64,000 nucleotides of DNA from Mesorhizobium sp. AR02 (GCF_024746835.1 NZ_CP080531.1:682001-746000); one strand, 5' to 3'. Shown: positions 52,982 to 62,146, numbered from the stretch's first letter. Made by a program: numbers and translations. Notes: generated by a model from the letters alone, not told the origin.

Positions 52982-54664
52982 TCAGGCCAACAGTTTCGTG
53001 AAATTGCGTTTGCGGCCGAATCGGGTTTTCACATCCGCCAGGTAGGCTGAATGTTCCGACGCGCCGCGCAGGTAAGCCATGCGGCCGATCAGTGCCGCCG
53101 CCTCCGCATAGCTGCCATCACCACCAAGCTGGGCCATCTGGTCGACGCGTGCCGCGTAGACCTTCAGTGCCTCGCGCGGATGCGTCGCTTCGCTGGCCTG
53201 TGCAAGCTGCTGCTTCAGCCCCTCCGACGCTCCATATTCGTGCACAGTCAACCAAGCCGTTTCAAACTGCTTCTCCTCAATCAGGATGCTGATGAGCAGA
53301 TCGGCCGGAAAATGCCAGGTGGCGGCCTTTCCGCGCATCAGCCTGGATTGGAGGCGCTCGATCGCTTTGTCGTGTGCCGATGTGCCAGCCGCCTTGCACA
53401 GAAGCTGGTACAGTTCGAAGCTCGGCGCCTTCTCGAAGGCATGCCACAAATGTGCCTCGGCGTCGCCATCCCGGCCGGCCTTGGAGAGCAGCTCGACTGC
53501 CAGGGCAATGAGTTGCTCGTCCGGCCGATCGTCCTCGAACATCCACAAGCCGTCCTCTACCCAACGCAAAGCCTCTTCCACCCGACCCTGCGAGAGGCAG
53601 AATTTTGCGATTTGCAGATAGCTTCCCTGCGAGGCCAAATGCTTGGCACGAAGCGCGATGCGCGCCTCCACGTCGCCATCGCGTTCGGCAAAGAAATCGA
53701 GGATTTCCCGTAGCCTGAAATGGTCCATCGGTGGCCCCATGCCAGCCCGGTTCTTGCCGACTGTCGCCGGAAGTTTATCCCAGGCCTCGTTGGCGAGGCG
53801 ACGATATTCGGCCAACCCGTCCTCGCCAAGGATATCGCCATAGAGCCCGGCCGCACCAGCGAAGACGTCGTATTTTCCGTTCGTCTCGCGGGCGAAAAGG
53901 TCGCGAGCGAGAGACAAGGGGTCGCGAGGCGACGCCTGGGCGGCAGTTCGGTGCATCTCGCATGCGCGATCGAGAAGCGCGCCGCAATGGCCGTCGGAAT
54001 CGTCCATATCGTCGATAGCGCTCTCGATCCGATCGATGGCCCGCATCGCCAACCCCATCACGATGCCAGCATGCTTGCTCGAGAGTGCTGTGATCAGATC
54101 GAGTGCTTCGTCGACACCTCGCGCCCAGTCAGCCGCCTCGCTGTAGTCCACGAAGCCATTCGTGGCGGTCGCTGCGTCGATCATCTTGCCGAGACGCGCC
54201 ACGAGGGTCGCCTCGTCGCCATATGTAGCAAGCGTGGCCGTCTCCAGCCCCCGAAACAGGACAGGGTCGCGCTCGGCACAATCCATGATCATATCGACGA
54301 GCGCTGGAATGTCCTTGTCATTCAGATATCGGCGAATACCGGCGAAGACGTCGAGTCTTTCTGCTTCCGTGTCGCTGCCTGCCGCATTCGCGGCCAGCGC
54401 CGTCGCCACCCAATGCTTGCAATAGCCCCAATCGCCGAAGGCGCGGCAAGAACACGCACCGTCAATCGATTCGCCTCGCCCCATCAATTCAACGCGGTAG
54501 TCCTCCGTGCCGGCTACTCGCGCCAGCACGCGTTTCGGTCCGACGGTCAGCAGTTGTACCGACCCGTCACGCCAATAGGCCTCGCCGCGCAAGAAGACCT
54601 TGTTGCCGACAAGGTCGCGCAAGGCGTCGACATCGAAGCGGGGGCGACTGTTCTTGCGGTTCAT
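52982..54664 (-). CDS. SWIM zinc-finger protein of unknown function
   Basis: A 560-residue protein. A SWIM motif C71-x-C73-x8-C82-x-H84 (CSCRAFGDWGYCKH) lies in an N-terminal domain of about 100 residues, and a long helical repeat region (about 100-540) with TPR-like pairs follows. SWIM domains bind DNA or protein. The start overlaps the upstream gene by ATGA. No catalytic residues are evident, so it is probably a scaffold. Related SWIM/helical proteins are common in proteobacteria but lack an assigned role. Confidence 0.75.
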   Translation of the reverse strand: MNRKNSRPRFDVDALRDLVGNKVFLRGEAYWRDGSVQLLTVGPKRVLARVAGTEDYRVELMGRGESIDGACSCRAFGDWGYCKHWVATALAANAAGSDTEAERLDVFAGIRRYLNDKDIPALVDMIMDCAERDPVLFRGLETATLATYGDEATLVARLGKMIDAATATNGFVDYSEAADWARGVDEALDLITALSSKHAGIVMGLAMRAIDRIESAIDDMDDSDGHCGALLDRACEMHRTAAQASPRDPLSLARDLFARETNGKYDVFAGAAGLYGDILGEDGLAEYRRLANEAWDKLPATVGKNRAGMGPPMDHFRLREILDFFAERDGDVEARIALRAKHLASQGSYLQIAKFCLSQGRVEEALRWVEDGLWMFEDDRPDEQLIALAVELLSKAGRDGDAEAHLWHAFEKAPSFELYQLLCKAAGTSAHDKAIERLQSRLMRGKAATWHFPADLLISILIEEKQFETAWLTVHEYGASEGLKQQLAQASEATHPREALKVYAARVDQMAQLGGDGSYAEAAALIGRMAYLRGASEHSAYLADVKTRFGRKRNFTKLLA

Positions 54665-55056
54665 AGTGGCGGCTGGAGCCTCGAGTCAGCCGCGATAAGA
54701 CGCAGGGCCTCCTCCAACGTAACGTTCGCATACAGCCGCCACCATGCTCCGGTGTGCCTGTGCCACATGAGATCGAACTGGGTCTCGGCGCGATGCTCCT
54801 CCACATGGTCGAGCCGGGCGAAGGGGGCGTCGAATTCTTCACCGTCATCCGAACGGTAGCGCGCGGAGAAACCGTATTTGCTTCCTCGCCATTTGCCGAA
54901 GATGTCTAGCGGATGGTCGAGCCGATTCGGCTGGCCGAGGATGAACCGGGGCTTCAGAACACCGGCAATGAAACGCTCGCAGGCAGCGGCGATGGCAAGC
55001 TTCTCGTCAGACGAAAGCTCTTTGACCCACATCCGTTGCGTTGTCCGCTTCGCCAT
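54661..55056 (-). CDS. Small protein of unknown function, possibly DUF3024-like
   Basis: A 131-residue soluble protein with WRGSKYGFSARYRS and the C-terminal WHRHTGAWWRLYANVTLEEAL, a Trp/His-rich beta sheet followed by a helix. It looks somewhat like DUF3024 proteins, but I am not certain. It is the first gene of the operon, and its stop overlaps the SWIM gene's start. No signal peptide or membrane segment is seen. Confidence 0.65.
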   Translation of the reverse strand: MAKRTTQRMWVKELSSDEKLAIAAACERFIAGVLKPRFILGQPNRLDHPLDIFGKWRGSKYGFSARYRSDDGEEFDAPFARLDHVEEHRAETQFDLMWHRHTGAWWRLYANVTLEEALRLIAADSRLQPPL

Positions 55057-55221
55057 CGCGATCTTTCCGCGCTACCTACCGCCAAGGGCACTCCGGACTT
55101 GCCGCAGACCATGATAATCGACCGATCCCCCGAGGCAATGGTCTTGGATGCAACATGCATCACTTGGCGAACACAGCATCGTAGATCTCCAAGGGGCTCG
55201 AACTTTGCTTTTGAGTTTGGC

Positions 55222-55902
55222 TCAGGATTTTCGCGCCAAGCCGCCGCTCTCTATCGCATTGACGAGCGTCTTGCTGCCTTCGCGAAGATGCTGCCGCAGA
55301 ACGCTCACGGCCTTCTTGCCGTCGCGCTGGCGGCAGGCGTCCAGCAGGTCGCGATGCTCAGCCTGCGAGCGGTTGCGATAGTCGAGGTTCGACAAGAGGA
55401 TGCGGACATAGCGGTCGGCGGCGTTATGATGCGCCTCGATCAGGCCTAGCAGACGCTGGTTGCCACAGGCATCGTAAAGCGAGAGATGAAAGGTGCGGTT
55501 CAGCGCACCCCAGCGGCCGACATTGCGCTCCGCGTCGATCTGGTCGAGCACCTGTTCGGCCTCATCGAGCTTGCCGCCGGACAAGGCGGGAACAGACAGC
55601 CGAAGCGCTTCGCATTCGAGCAATTCGCGCACCGCGTAGATTTCGCTGATTTCGGCGCCGTCCATCCGGGCGACATGCGCGCCCTTGGTCGGGTGGATGG
55701 ACACGATGCCCTCGGCCTCCAACTGGCGAAGGGCATCACGAATAGGCATGCGGCTGAAGCCGAACTGCTCGGCCAGTTCGTCCTGGCGCAGCGCGGTGCC
55801 GGCCTTCAGGGTGCCGCTGGCTATGGCCTCGCGCAGGACGTTGGCGACCTGCTCCGCCACCGTCTGCGGTCTCTCGATCAGGCTTTCCGCAAATCCGCTC
55901 AA
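55222..55902 (-). CDS. GntR family transcriptional regulator (FCD subfamily)
   Basis: A 226-residue FadR-type regulator. The winged helix is TVAEQVANVLREAIASGTLK followed by RMPIRDALRQLEAEGIV, and the FCD domain runs from about 80 to 215 with metal-ligand His candidates in FHLSLYDA, IEAHHNAA and EHRDLL. The start is TTG with GGGGAG 6 bases upstream; no ATG fits. It lies 165 bases downstream of the DUF operon on the same strand. The target is not evident; neighbours include an HD hydrolase. Confidence 0.88.
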   Translation of the reverse strand: MSGFAESLIERPQTVAEQVANVLREAIASGTLKAGTALRQDELAEQFGFSRMPIRDALRQLEAEGIVSIHPTKGAHVARMDGAEISEIYAVRELLECEALRLSVPALSGGKLDEAEQVLDQIDAERNVGRWGALNRTFHLSLYDACGNQRLLGLIEAHHNAADRYVRILLSNLDYRNRSQAEHRDLLDACRQRDGKKAVSVLRQHLREGSKTLVNAIESGGLARKS

Positions 55903-56010
55903 TCGATGCTCCCCAAGTCACGCGAAGACCAGCGTAATGGAAAACCACCGGACTGGATATGAGTATCCTCGTGTACGGCCCTAACAAGGGTGTTGGAAAC
56001 CCTGTTGCTC

Positions 56011-56649
56011 CTACCGCCAGACGGAGTTGCGGATCACCGAGCAGAAGTTGCCGCGGTGGAAATGCGGCTCCTTGTCGGCGATGACATCGGCCTTGACGTT
56101 GCCGAAGGTGGTGTCGGGCTTGTGCTTGATGCCGTCGTAGAAGGCCTGGATGATGTCTTCCTTGAAGGCAGGCGTCCGCGGGAAGGCTTGCACCACCGTT
56201 TCGCGCTCCTCGTCGGAATACTGCGCGTGGGTTAGCCCAAGCACGTCCATCTCGACGCCGGCCGTCACCAGCGCCACCACCGGATGCATGTGAACCGGCA
56301 CGCCCGGCGTGGTGTGCAGCGCAATCGCTGTCCAGACCGTGTAGGCATCCTCTTCGGCAATGCCATGGCTGCGCAGGAAATCGCGCGCGGCGTGCGCGCC
56401 ATCGACCTCGAAACGTTCATGCTGGCTTGAGTGGCTCGGCATCAGCCCGATGTCGTGGAACATCGCGCCGGCATAGAGCAGCTCTCGATCGAAGTTGAGC
56501 CCGCGATGCAGGCCGGCCAGCGCGCCAAAATGATAGACGCGGCTCGAATGGTTGAAGAGCAGTTCGGTCTCGGTGTCGCGGATGAAGGCGGTGATGGCGC
56601 GCGCCAGTCTGCTGTCGGGAATGGCGGCGGCGCTCGGGATGGTGGGCAT
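56011..56649 (-). CDS. HD domain hydrolase, cyanamide-hydratase-like
   Basis: A 212-residue HD-superfamily protein. The motif AMFHDIGL (His-Asp) and an upstream NHSSRVYHFG match the Ddi2/cyanamide hydratase branch, which adds water to cyanamide to form urea; later conserved His residues (ALHTT, HMHP) complete the metal site. A nucleotide phosphohydrolase role is the alternative. It is divergent from the GlxA/AraC gene. The region between is 130 bases and shows an inverted ACGATTT element in its first third. Confidence 0.8.
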   Translation of the reverse strand: MPTIPSAAAIPDSRLARAITAFIRDTETELLFNHSSRVYHFGALAGLHRGLNFDRELLYAGAMFHDIGLMPSHSSQHERFEVDGAHAARDFLRSHGIAEEDAYTVWTAIALHTTPGVPVHMHPVVALVTAGVEMDVLGLTHAQYSDEERETVVQAFPRTPAFKEDIIQAFYDGIKHKPDTTFGNVKADVIADKEPHFHRGNFCSVIRNSVWR

Positions 56650-56779
56650 GATGTCGTCTCCTGATGATCTGAAGTGACAATCTAGGCGCCATCGGCTATG
56701 GCAGAAATCGTTTTGTTACGACGATTTCTGCCAAAACACCGGCATAGCGGACTTGGGCGCGATTGATGGGAGCAGACTG

Positions 56780-57754
56780 ATGGCTTTGCGGATCGGTATC
56801 CTCGCCTTGGAAGGCGCGCAGCTGCTCGATGTCTCGGGGCCGCTCGATGTCTTCGCCGAAGCCAATCTGCAGGCCGGCCGGCAAGCCTATGCCCTATCGG
56901 TCGTCGCAGCGGTGGATGGCGCGGTAACCTGCTCCTCGGGGGCCCGGCTGCTGCCTGATTTCGTCATTGGACAGGCTGATATGCCGCGCTTCGACACGAT
57001 GCTGGTGGCCGGAGCACCGCATTTGGGGCTGAAGGCACACAGTGCGCCTGTGCTCGACTGGCTGCGCGCCGTCAGCATCACTGCCCGGCGCTATGGATCG
57101 GTATGCACCGGCGCCTTCCTGTTGGCGGAAGCCGGCTTGCTCGACGGCCGCCACGCCACCACCCATTGGGCCGTCGCCGACCGGCTCGCCGAGCGCTTTC
57201 CCGAGGTGATGCTCGATGTCGACGCCATTCATGTTCGCGACGGCAAGATCAGGACGGCTGCGGGGGTGACCGCTGGGCTCGACCTGGCGCTGGCGCTGGT
57301 CGAGGAGGATCTCGGCGCCGAGATCGCGCGGCGCGTCGCGGCGCAGCTCGTCATGTATTTCCGCCGCGGCGGCGGCCAGCTTCAGTACAGCCGCAAGGGC
57401 GCCGGCAGCCCGGCCGGGCGCTCGGCGCTGCAGCAGGTGCAACGCTGGGTGATCGCCAACCCGGCCGAAGAACATGGCGTCGACCAGCTTGCCGGCCGCG
57501 CCGGCATGAGCCCGCGCCACTTCGCCCGGCTGTTTCGCCAGGAGGTTGGCACTACGCCGTCGGCCTGGGTCGAGGCGATCCGGGTCGAGGCGGCGCAGCG
57601 CCTGCTGGAAACCGGTGCGGCGCCAAAGCTCGTCGCCGACCAATGCGGCTTTTCAGACGTCGACACGTTTCGTCGCGCCTTCCAGCGCAAGATCGGGGTG
57701 ACACCTGCCGCCTACCGGCGCGTCCAGGTCGATGAGCCGCGGGCCGTGCCTTGA
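56780..57754 (+). CDS. GlxA family AraC-type transcriptional regulator
   Basis: A 324-residue regulator with an N-terminal DJ-1/PfpI domain (LRIGILALEGAQLLDVSGPL; nucleophile-elbow Cys in GSVCTGAFLLAEAG) and a C-terminal AraC DNA-binding domain (SPRHFARLFRQEVGTTPSAW, then CGFSDVDTFRRAFQRKIGVT). The ATG has GGGAG at a good distance; a start nine codons upstream is less likely. It is divergent from the HD hydrolase, its probable target, and converges on eutE 11 bases away. GlxA-type regulators often sense nitrogenous osmolytes such as choline, carnitine or betaine. Confidence 0.88.
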   Translation: MALRIGILALEGAQLLDVSGPLDVFAEANLQAGRQAYALSVVAAVDGAVTCSSGARLLPDFVIGQADMPRFDTMLVAGAPHLGLKAHSAPVLDWLRAVSITARRYGSVCTGAFLLAEAGLLDGRHATTHWAVADRLAERFPEVMLDVDAIHVRDGKIRTAAGVTAGLDLALALVEEDLGAEIARRVAAQLVMYFRRGGGQLQYSRKGAGSPAGRSALQQVQRWVIANPAEEHGVDQLAGRAGMSPRHFARLFRQEVGTTPSAWVEAIRVEAAQRLLETGAAPKLVADQCGFSDVDTFRRAFQRKIGVTPAAYRRVQVDEPRAVP

Positions 57755-57765
57755 CAGCGATCCGC

Positions 57766-58770
57766 CTAACCCTCGACTTCGACGGCGACCACAGCGGCGC
57801 AGTCGCCGGCCTTGACCAGGCCAGGAAAATGGCGCGCCGCCAGCATGCCCGACATCTTTGCCCGTATCTCCTGCGGGGTGATGCCAGTGCGGCCGGTGGA
57901 ATGGATGCGCGCCAGTACCGAGCCCTCTTTGACAGGCTCACCGAGATCGACCATGGTTTCGATCATCCCGTCGTCCTCGGCGAAGGAGAAGCAATCGCCC
58001 GAGGGCATATCGAGCCATTGAGTTCGAGTCTTCTCGACCGCACCAGCAACAATTCCGGCGTGGCGCAGCACATTGAGAATGCCGCGCCGGGCGATGCGCA
58101 CGGTTTGCGCGCGCGAGGTGCCGCCACCGCCAAGCTCGGTGCTGACGAAGACCTTGCCCATTTCCTCGGCCGCCGTGTCGTACATGCCGACTGAGTCGAT
58201 CTCGATCATGCGCATCGAGAAGGGTGCCGAGAATGCCGCGACCGCATCGAAAGCTTTCTGCTCCAGCACCTTGTCGGGCAAAGTGTGCGCGGCGCAGAAC
58301 GGCACGAAGTCCAGCGTCCTGCCGCCGGAATGGAAGTCGAAGACGATGTCGGCGCGGGGCAGCAATTCGCGCTGGAAATAGTCGGCGATCTTTTCCGTCA
58401 CCGTGCCGTCCGGCCGACCGGGAAAGCTGCGGTTCATGTTGCCCTTGTCGATCGGCGATGTCCGCGTGCCCGCTCTGAAAGCCGGATAGTTCATCGCCGG
58501 CACGATGATCACGCTGCCGCTGACGTGCTTGGGGTCTAGCGTGCGGGCGAGATCGTAGAGCGCCAGCGGCCCCTCATATTCGTCGCCATGGTTGCCGCCG
58601 GAGAGCAGCGCCGTCGGCCCCTTGCCGTTGCGGATGACGCAGATCGGGATCATCACCGAGCCCCAGGCCGAGTCGTCGCGGCTATAGGGCAGACGCAGGA
58701 AGCCATGCTGGACGCCGTCACGATCGAAATCGACAGTCGGCGCGATTGGCGACGGGCGGAGGCTGGACAT
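57766..58770 (-). CDS. eutE: N-acetyl-L-2,4-diaminobutyrate deacetylase
   Basis: A 334-residue zinc carboxypeptidase/aspartoacylase-family enzyme (also called DoeB). The zinc motif is SGGNHGDEYEGPLALYDL (H-x2-E), then DFHSGGRTLDF (ligand His) and a late ELGGGGTSR block. DoeB removes acetate from N-alpha-acetyl-L-2,4-diaminobutyrate, the product of ectoine hydrolase, giving diaminobutyrate. The start lies five bases after eutD's stop. It is the last gene of the operon in this window. Confidence 0.92.
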   Translation of the reverse strand: MSSLRPSPIAPTVDFDRDGVQHGFLRLPYSRDDSAWGSVMIPICVIRNGKGPTALLSGGNHGDEYEGPLALYDLARTLDPKHVSGSVIIVPAMNYPAFRAGTRTSPIDKGNMNRSFPGRPDGTVTEKIADYFQRELLPRADIVFDFHSGGRTLDFVPFCAAHTLPDKVLEQKAFDAVAAFSAPFSMRMIEIDSVGMYDTAAEEMGKVFVSTELGGGGTSRAQTVRIARRGILNVLRHAGIVAGAVEKTRTQWLDMPSGDCFSFAEDDGMIETMVDLGEPVKEGSVLARIHSTGRTGITPQEIRAKMSGMLAARHFPGLVKAGDCAAVVAVEVEG

Positions 58771-58775
58771 CGGGC

Positions 58776-59954
58776 TCAATTCTTCACCACCAGTTTGCGC
58801 GGCACATTGGCGAGGCACTCTACACCGGTTTCGGTGATCAGGATGGACTCGGTAATCTCCAGCCCCATCGTCTCCAGCCACAGGCCGGTCATGAAATGGA
58901 AGGTCATGCCGGGCTTGAGCTCGGTGCGATCGCCGGGGCGCAGGCTCATGGTGCGCTCGCCCCAGTCCGGCGGATAGGAAAGACCGATCGAGTAGCCGGT
59001 GCGGTTGTCCTTGACGATGCCGTATTTCTTCAGAACGGCGAAGAAGGCATTGGCGATGTCCTCGCAGGCGTTGCCGGGTTTCGCCGCCGCAAGCCCCGCC
59101 TCCATGCCTTCCAGCGTCGCCTTCTCGGCATCGAGAAATTCCTGCGTTGGTTTGCCGAGGAAGACGGTGCGCGAGAGCGGGCAATGGTACCTGTTATAGC
59201 AGCCGGCAATCTCGAAAAAGGTACCCTCGCCCGACTTCATCGGCTGGTCGTCCCAGGTCAGATGTGGCGCCGAGGCATCGACGCCTGACGGCAGCAGCGG
59301 CACGATCGCCGGGTAGTCGCCGCCAATACCGTCGACGCCGCGCGTGCCGGCATCATAGATCTCGGCGACGAGATCGCATTTGCGCATGCCGACCTCGATC
59401 TTGTCGACGATGCGCTGGTGCATGGCCTCGACGATGCGGGCGGCCTTGCGCATATAGTCGATCTCGGTCGGGCTTTTCACCGCGCGTTGCCAGTTGACCA
59501 GCGCGGTGGCATCGACGAAGCGGGCATTGGGCAGATGCTTCTGCAGCGAGGCGAAGGCGGCGGCCGAGAACCAGTAATTGTCCATCTCGACGCCGATGGT
59601 GAGCTTGCCCCAGCCGCGATCGGCCAACACGCTGGACAAGAAATCCATCGGGTGGCGCTCGGTCGACTGCACGTAATGGTCGGCATAGCCGACGATGTTG
59701 TCATGCGCGAGATAGGCGGTGCGCTTGGCGCCGTTGGCGTCCTGGCCACGGCCGTACCAGACCGGCTCACCCGAGGGTGGCACGATGACGGCCTGATGCA
59801 CATAGAAGGACCAGCCATCATAGCCGGTCAGCCAGGCCATGTTGGAGGGGTCGCTGATAACAAGCAGATCGACGCCCTTCACCTCCATGGCTTGCCGGGT
59901 CTTGGCAAGGCGATCGGCAAATTCGCCGCGCGAGAATTTCAGGTTTGGTTGCAT
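58776..59954 (-). CDS. eutD: Ectoine hydrolase
   Basis: A 392-residue creatinase-like M24 protein (also DoeA), which opens the ectoine ring. The N-domain has LLVISDPSNMAWLTGYDGWS, and the C-domain has FFEIAGCYNRYHCPLSRT and TGYSIGLSYPPDWGERTMSL. Metal-binding Asp residues of M24 peptidases are replaced (Glu and Pro at the usual two Asp sites), as in non-metal creatinase-type members. I use the ATG with GAGGA upstream; an ATG overlapping eutC's stop is the alternative. Confidence 0.92.
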   Translation of the reverse strand: MQPNLKFSRGEFADRLAKTRQAMEVKGVDLLVISDPSNMAWLTGYDGWSFYVHQAVIVPPSGEPVWYGRGQDANGAKRTAYLAHDNIVGYADHYVQSTERHPMDFLSSVLADRGWGKLTIGVEMDNYWFSAAAFASLQKHLPNARFVDATALVNWQRAVKSPTEIDYMRKAARIVEAMHQRIVDKIEVGMRKCDLVAEIYDAGTRGVDGIGGDYPAIVPLLPSGVDASAPHLTWDDQPMKSGEGTFFEIAGCYNRYHCPLSRTVFLGKPTQEFLDAEKATLEGMEAGLAAAKPGNACEDIANAFFAVLKKYGIVKDNRTGYSIGLSYPPDWGERTMSLRPGDRTELKPGMTFHFMTGLWLETMGLEITESILITETGVECLANVPRKLVVKN

Positions 59955-59983
59955 TGTTCTTGGTCCTCGTTTTGCGGCCAGCA

Positions 59984-60976
59984 TCAGCTTTCAAAAATGG
60001 TTCCGGCATTGGCCGCCCGCGCCCGGTCGCGGGCGAGCGTGGCGATCGCGGTGTCCTGCACGCCGGTGCCGGTCAGGTCGGCAATGGTGATGTCGCTGGC
60101 CGAGCGCCGGCCGTGTTTTGCGCCGGCGATGATCTGGCCGAGCTCAGTCACCTCTGCATCCCCGGCCATCACGCCCGCCGCGATAGCATGATGCAGTTCA
60201 CCCAGCCGTCGTGTCTGGCGGGCACTGTCGGCGACATAGAGATCGGCCATACGCAGGATGGCAGGCGCGATCTCGTTCTTGTGCTCGGCGTCCGAACCCA
60301 TCGCGGTGATGTGTTGGCCGGCGGAAACGAACCCGGCCTTGATCAACGGCTCGGTCGACGGCGTGGTGGTGACAATGATATCGGCGCCGGCAACCGCCTT
60401 TGCCGCGTCGGGCTCGGCGCGCACGACAATGCCCAGTCTTTCGCGCAAGCGGGCAGCGGTGGCTTCCGCCTTCGCGGCGTCGCGTGCCCAGATGCGTGCT
60501 TCCTCGATCGGCCTGACAAGGCGCAGTGCTTCCAATTGCAGACCTGCCTGCAAACCGGCGCCGAAGATCGCCGCTACGGCGGAGTCTTCGCGCGACAAGT
60601 GCTTCGCCGCCACCGCGCCAGCCGCAGCGGTGCGGACATCGGTCAGGTAGCCATTGTCGAGCAGCAGCGCCTCGACCACACCAGTCTTGGCAGACAGCAG
60701 CACCATCATGCCGCCACCGCTCGGCAGGCCGAGTTTTGGATTGTCGAAGAAGCCGGAGCTGATCTTGACGGCGAAGCCGTCGATACCGGGCACGTAAGCG
60801 GACTTCACGTCGACCTCGCCGCGGTGCTCGTGAAGATCGAGCCGCAGGATCGGCGGCATCACCACCGGCAGTGTTGCCAGCGCGCGAAAAGCGTTTTCGA
60901 CGCAAGCGACGGCGTCGAGATCGAGCGTCACGATCTTGCGCAGCTCAGCTTCGGTGAGGATCGTCATCCGGCTCAT
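59984..60976 (-). CDS. eutC: Ornithine-cyclodeaminase-family ectoine utilisation protein
   Basis: A 330-residue member of the ornithine cyclodeaminase / mu-crystallin family. The N-terminal beta domain has SAYVPGIDGFAVKISSGFFD, the substrate lysine lies in FAVKIS, and the NAD loop is AIFGAGLQAGLQLEALRL. EutA-EutB-EutC are proposed to convert 5-hydroxyectoine into a form usable by the hydrolase; the exact reaction here is not established by sequence. The ATG overlaps eutB's stop by four bases. Confidence 0.9.
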   Translation of the reverse strand: MSRMTILTEAELRKIVTLDLDAVACVENAFRALATLPVVMPPILRLDLHEHRGEVDVKSAYVPGIDGFAVKISSGFFDNPKLGLPSGGGMMVLLSAKTGVVEALLLDNGYLTDVRTAAAGAVAAKHLSREDSAVAAIFGAGLQAGLQLEALRLVRPIEEARIWARDAAKAEATAARLRERLGIVVRAEPDAAKAVAGADIIVTTTPSTEPLIKAGFVSAGQHITAMGSDAEHKNEIAPAILRMADLYVADSARQTRRLGELHHAIAAGVMAGDAEVTELGQIIAGAKHGRRSASDITIADLTGTGVQDTAIATLARDRARAANAGTIFES

Positions 60977-61959
60977 GCGGCACGCTCCGCCTCGCCGCAG
61001 ACGATCTTGCGGTGCGCGTTCATGTCGATGTTGCGGCCGGAGAGCAGCACAACCACTGGTCCGTTCGCCTTGACCTTGCCGGCGAGCAGTGCGGCGATGC
61101 CAACCGCGCCGGCGCCCTCGACGATCTCGCGCTCCTGCGCATAAGCGTGTCGAATGCCGGCAGCGATCTCGTCCTCGCTGAGCAGCACGACGTCGTCGAG
61201 CAGGTCGCGGCACATGGAAAAGGTCAGCCTGTTGTCGAGGCCGATGCCGCCGCCGAGTGAATCCGCCAGCGTCGGCAGTTCTTCCACGAGCACCGGCTTG
61301 CCGGCATCAAGACTGGCCTTCATCGCCGCGCCACGCGCCATCGAAACGCCGATGACTTTTGTGCCGGGGCTGACGCCCTTGACGGCGGCAGCAACACCGG
61401 ACGCCAGCCCGCCACCGGAGAGCTGCACCAGGACGACAGCAGCGTCCGGGACCTGCTCGATCATCTCCAGCCCGACTGTGCCTTGGCCCGCAATGATGGC
61501 GGGGTGGTCGAAAGGCGGCAGCATCACCAACCCTTCCTCCGCCACCAGCCGCTCGACCTCCTGCTGCGCGTCGTCCTGGCTGTTGCCGACAATGCGGATT
61601 TCGGCTCCAAGCCGGCGGATCTCGTCGAGCTTGTTCTCGGGCACCAGCCGCGACATGTAGATCACCGCGCGCATGCCTTCGAGCTTCGCCGCATGCGCCA
61701 GCGCCCGACCGTGATTGCCGGTCGAGGCCGCGACGACGCCCCGAGCTTTCTCCTCAGCGCTCAGCGAAGCGATGGCATTCGATGCACCGCGGAGCTTGAA
61801 GCTGCCGGTGGTCTGTCGGTGTTCGAGTTTGAGGTGGACAGGGACGCCGAAGCGTTCCGAAAGGCTTTGGGACAGGACAGTTGGCGTCTGCTCGATCTTG
61901 TTGGCGATACGCTCGCGCGCAGACCGGATGTCGTTGAGACTGATAGAGTGAATTGGCAT
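60973..61959 (-). CDS. eutB: Threonine-dehydratase-like ectoine utilisation protein
   Basis: A 328-residue fold-type II PLP enzyme. The PLP-lysine motif is TTGSFKLRGASNAI, the substrate loop ASTGNHGRALAHAA and the glycine loop LSGGGLASGVAAAV. It resembles threonine dehydratase and serine racemase. In ectoine clusters it is thought to act on hydroxyectoine. The start is three bases from a large palindromic element that fills the gap to eutA. Confidence 0.9.
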   Translation of the reverse strand: MPIHSISLNDIRSARERIANKIEQTPTVLSQSLSERFGVPVHLKLEHRQTTGSFKLRGASNAIASLSAEEKARGVVAASTGNHGRALAHAAKLEGMRAVIYMSRLVPENKLDEIRRLGAEIRIVGNSQDDAQQEVERLVAEEGLVMLPPFDHPAIIAGQGTVGLEMIEQVPDAAVVLVQLSGGGLASGVAAAVKGVSPGTKVIGVSMARGAAMKASLDAGKPVLVEELPTLADSLGGGIGLDNRLTFSMCRDLLDDVVLLSEDEIAAGIRHAYAQEREIVEGAGAVGIAALLAGKVKANGPVVVLLSGRNIDMNAHRKIVCGEAERAA

Positions 61960-61962
61960 GAC

Positions 61963-62143
61963 GTCGGCGCTGCCCCTCATCCGCCTGCCGGCATCCTCTC
62001 CCCGTGAACGGGGAGAGGGACGCTTTCATCGGCGATTTCGCCAATCGCCAACGTTGCAGGATGAGCGCCGAGATTGCGGACAGCCCTCTTCTCCCCGTTT
62101 ACGGGGAGAAGGTGCCGGCAGGCGGATGAGGGGCAGCGCCGAC
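61963..62143. repeat. 181-base composite palindromic element
   Basis: Perfect 31 bp outer inverted repeats (61963-61993 and 62113-62143, beginning GTCGGCGCTGCCCCTCATCC) enclose two inner hairpins (TCTCCCCGT/ACGGGGAGA forms) and a short AT-richer middle. It exactly fills the eutB/eutA gap, with 3 bases spare at each side. Its inner TCTCCCC hairpins resemble the element in the phosphonate operon. It looks like a REP/MITE-like mobile intergenic element. Confidence 0.85.
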
Positions 62144-62146
62144 GCA

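Noticed and set aside
52398..54664. NTase plus SWIM protein as an MNT/HEPN toxin-antitoxin pair
   Set aside because: No HEPN R-x4-6-H motif is seen in either partner, and the SWIM protein is far longer than HEPN toxins.
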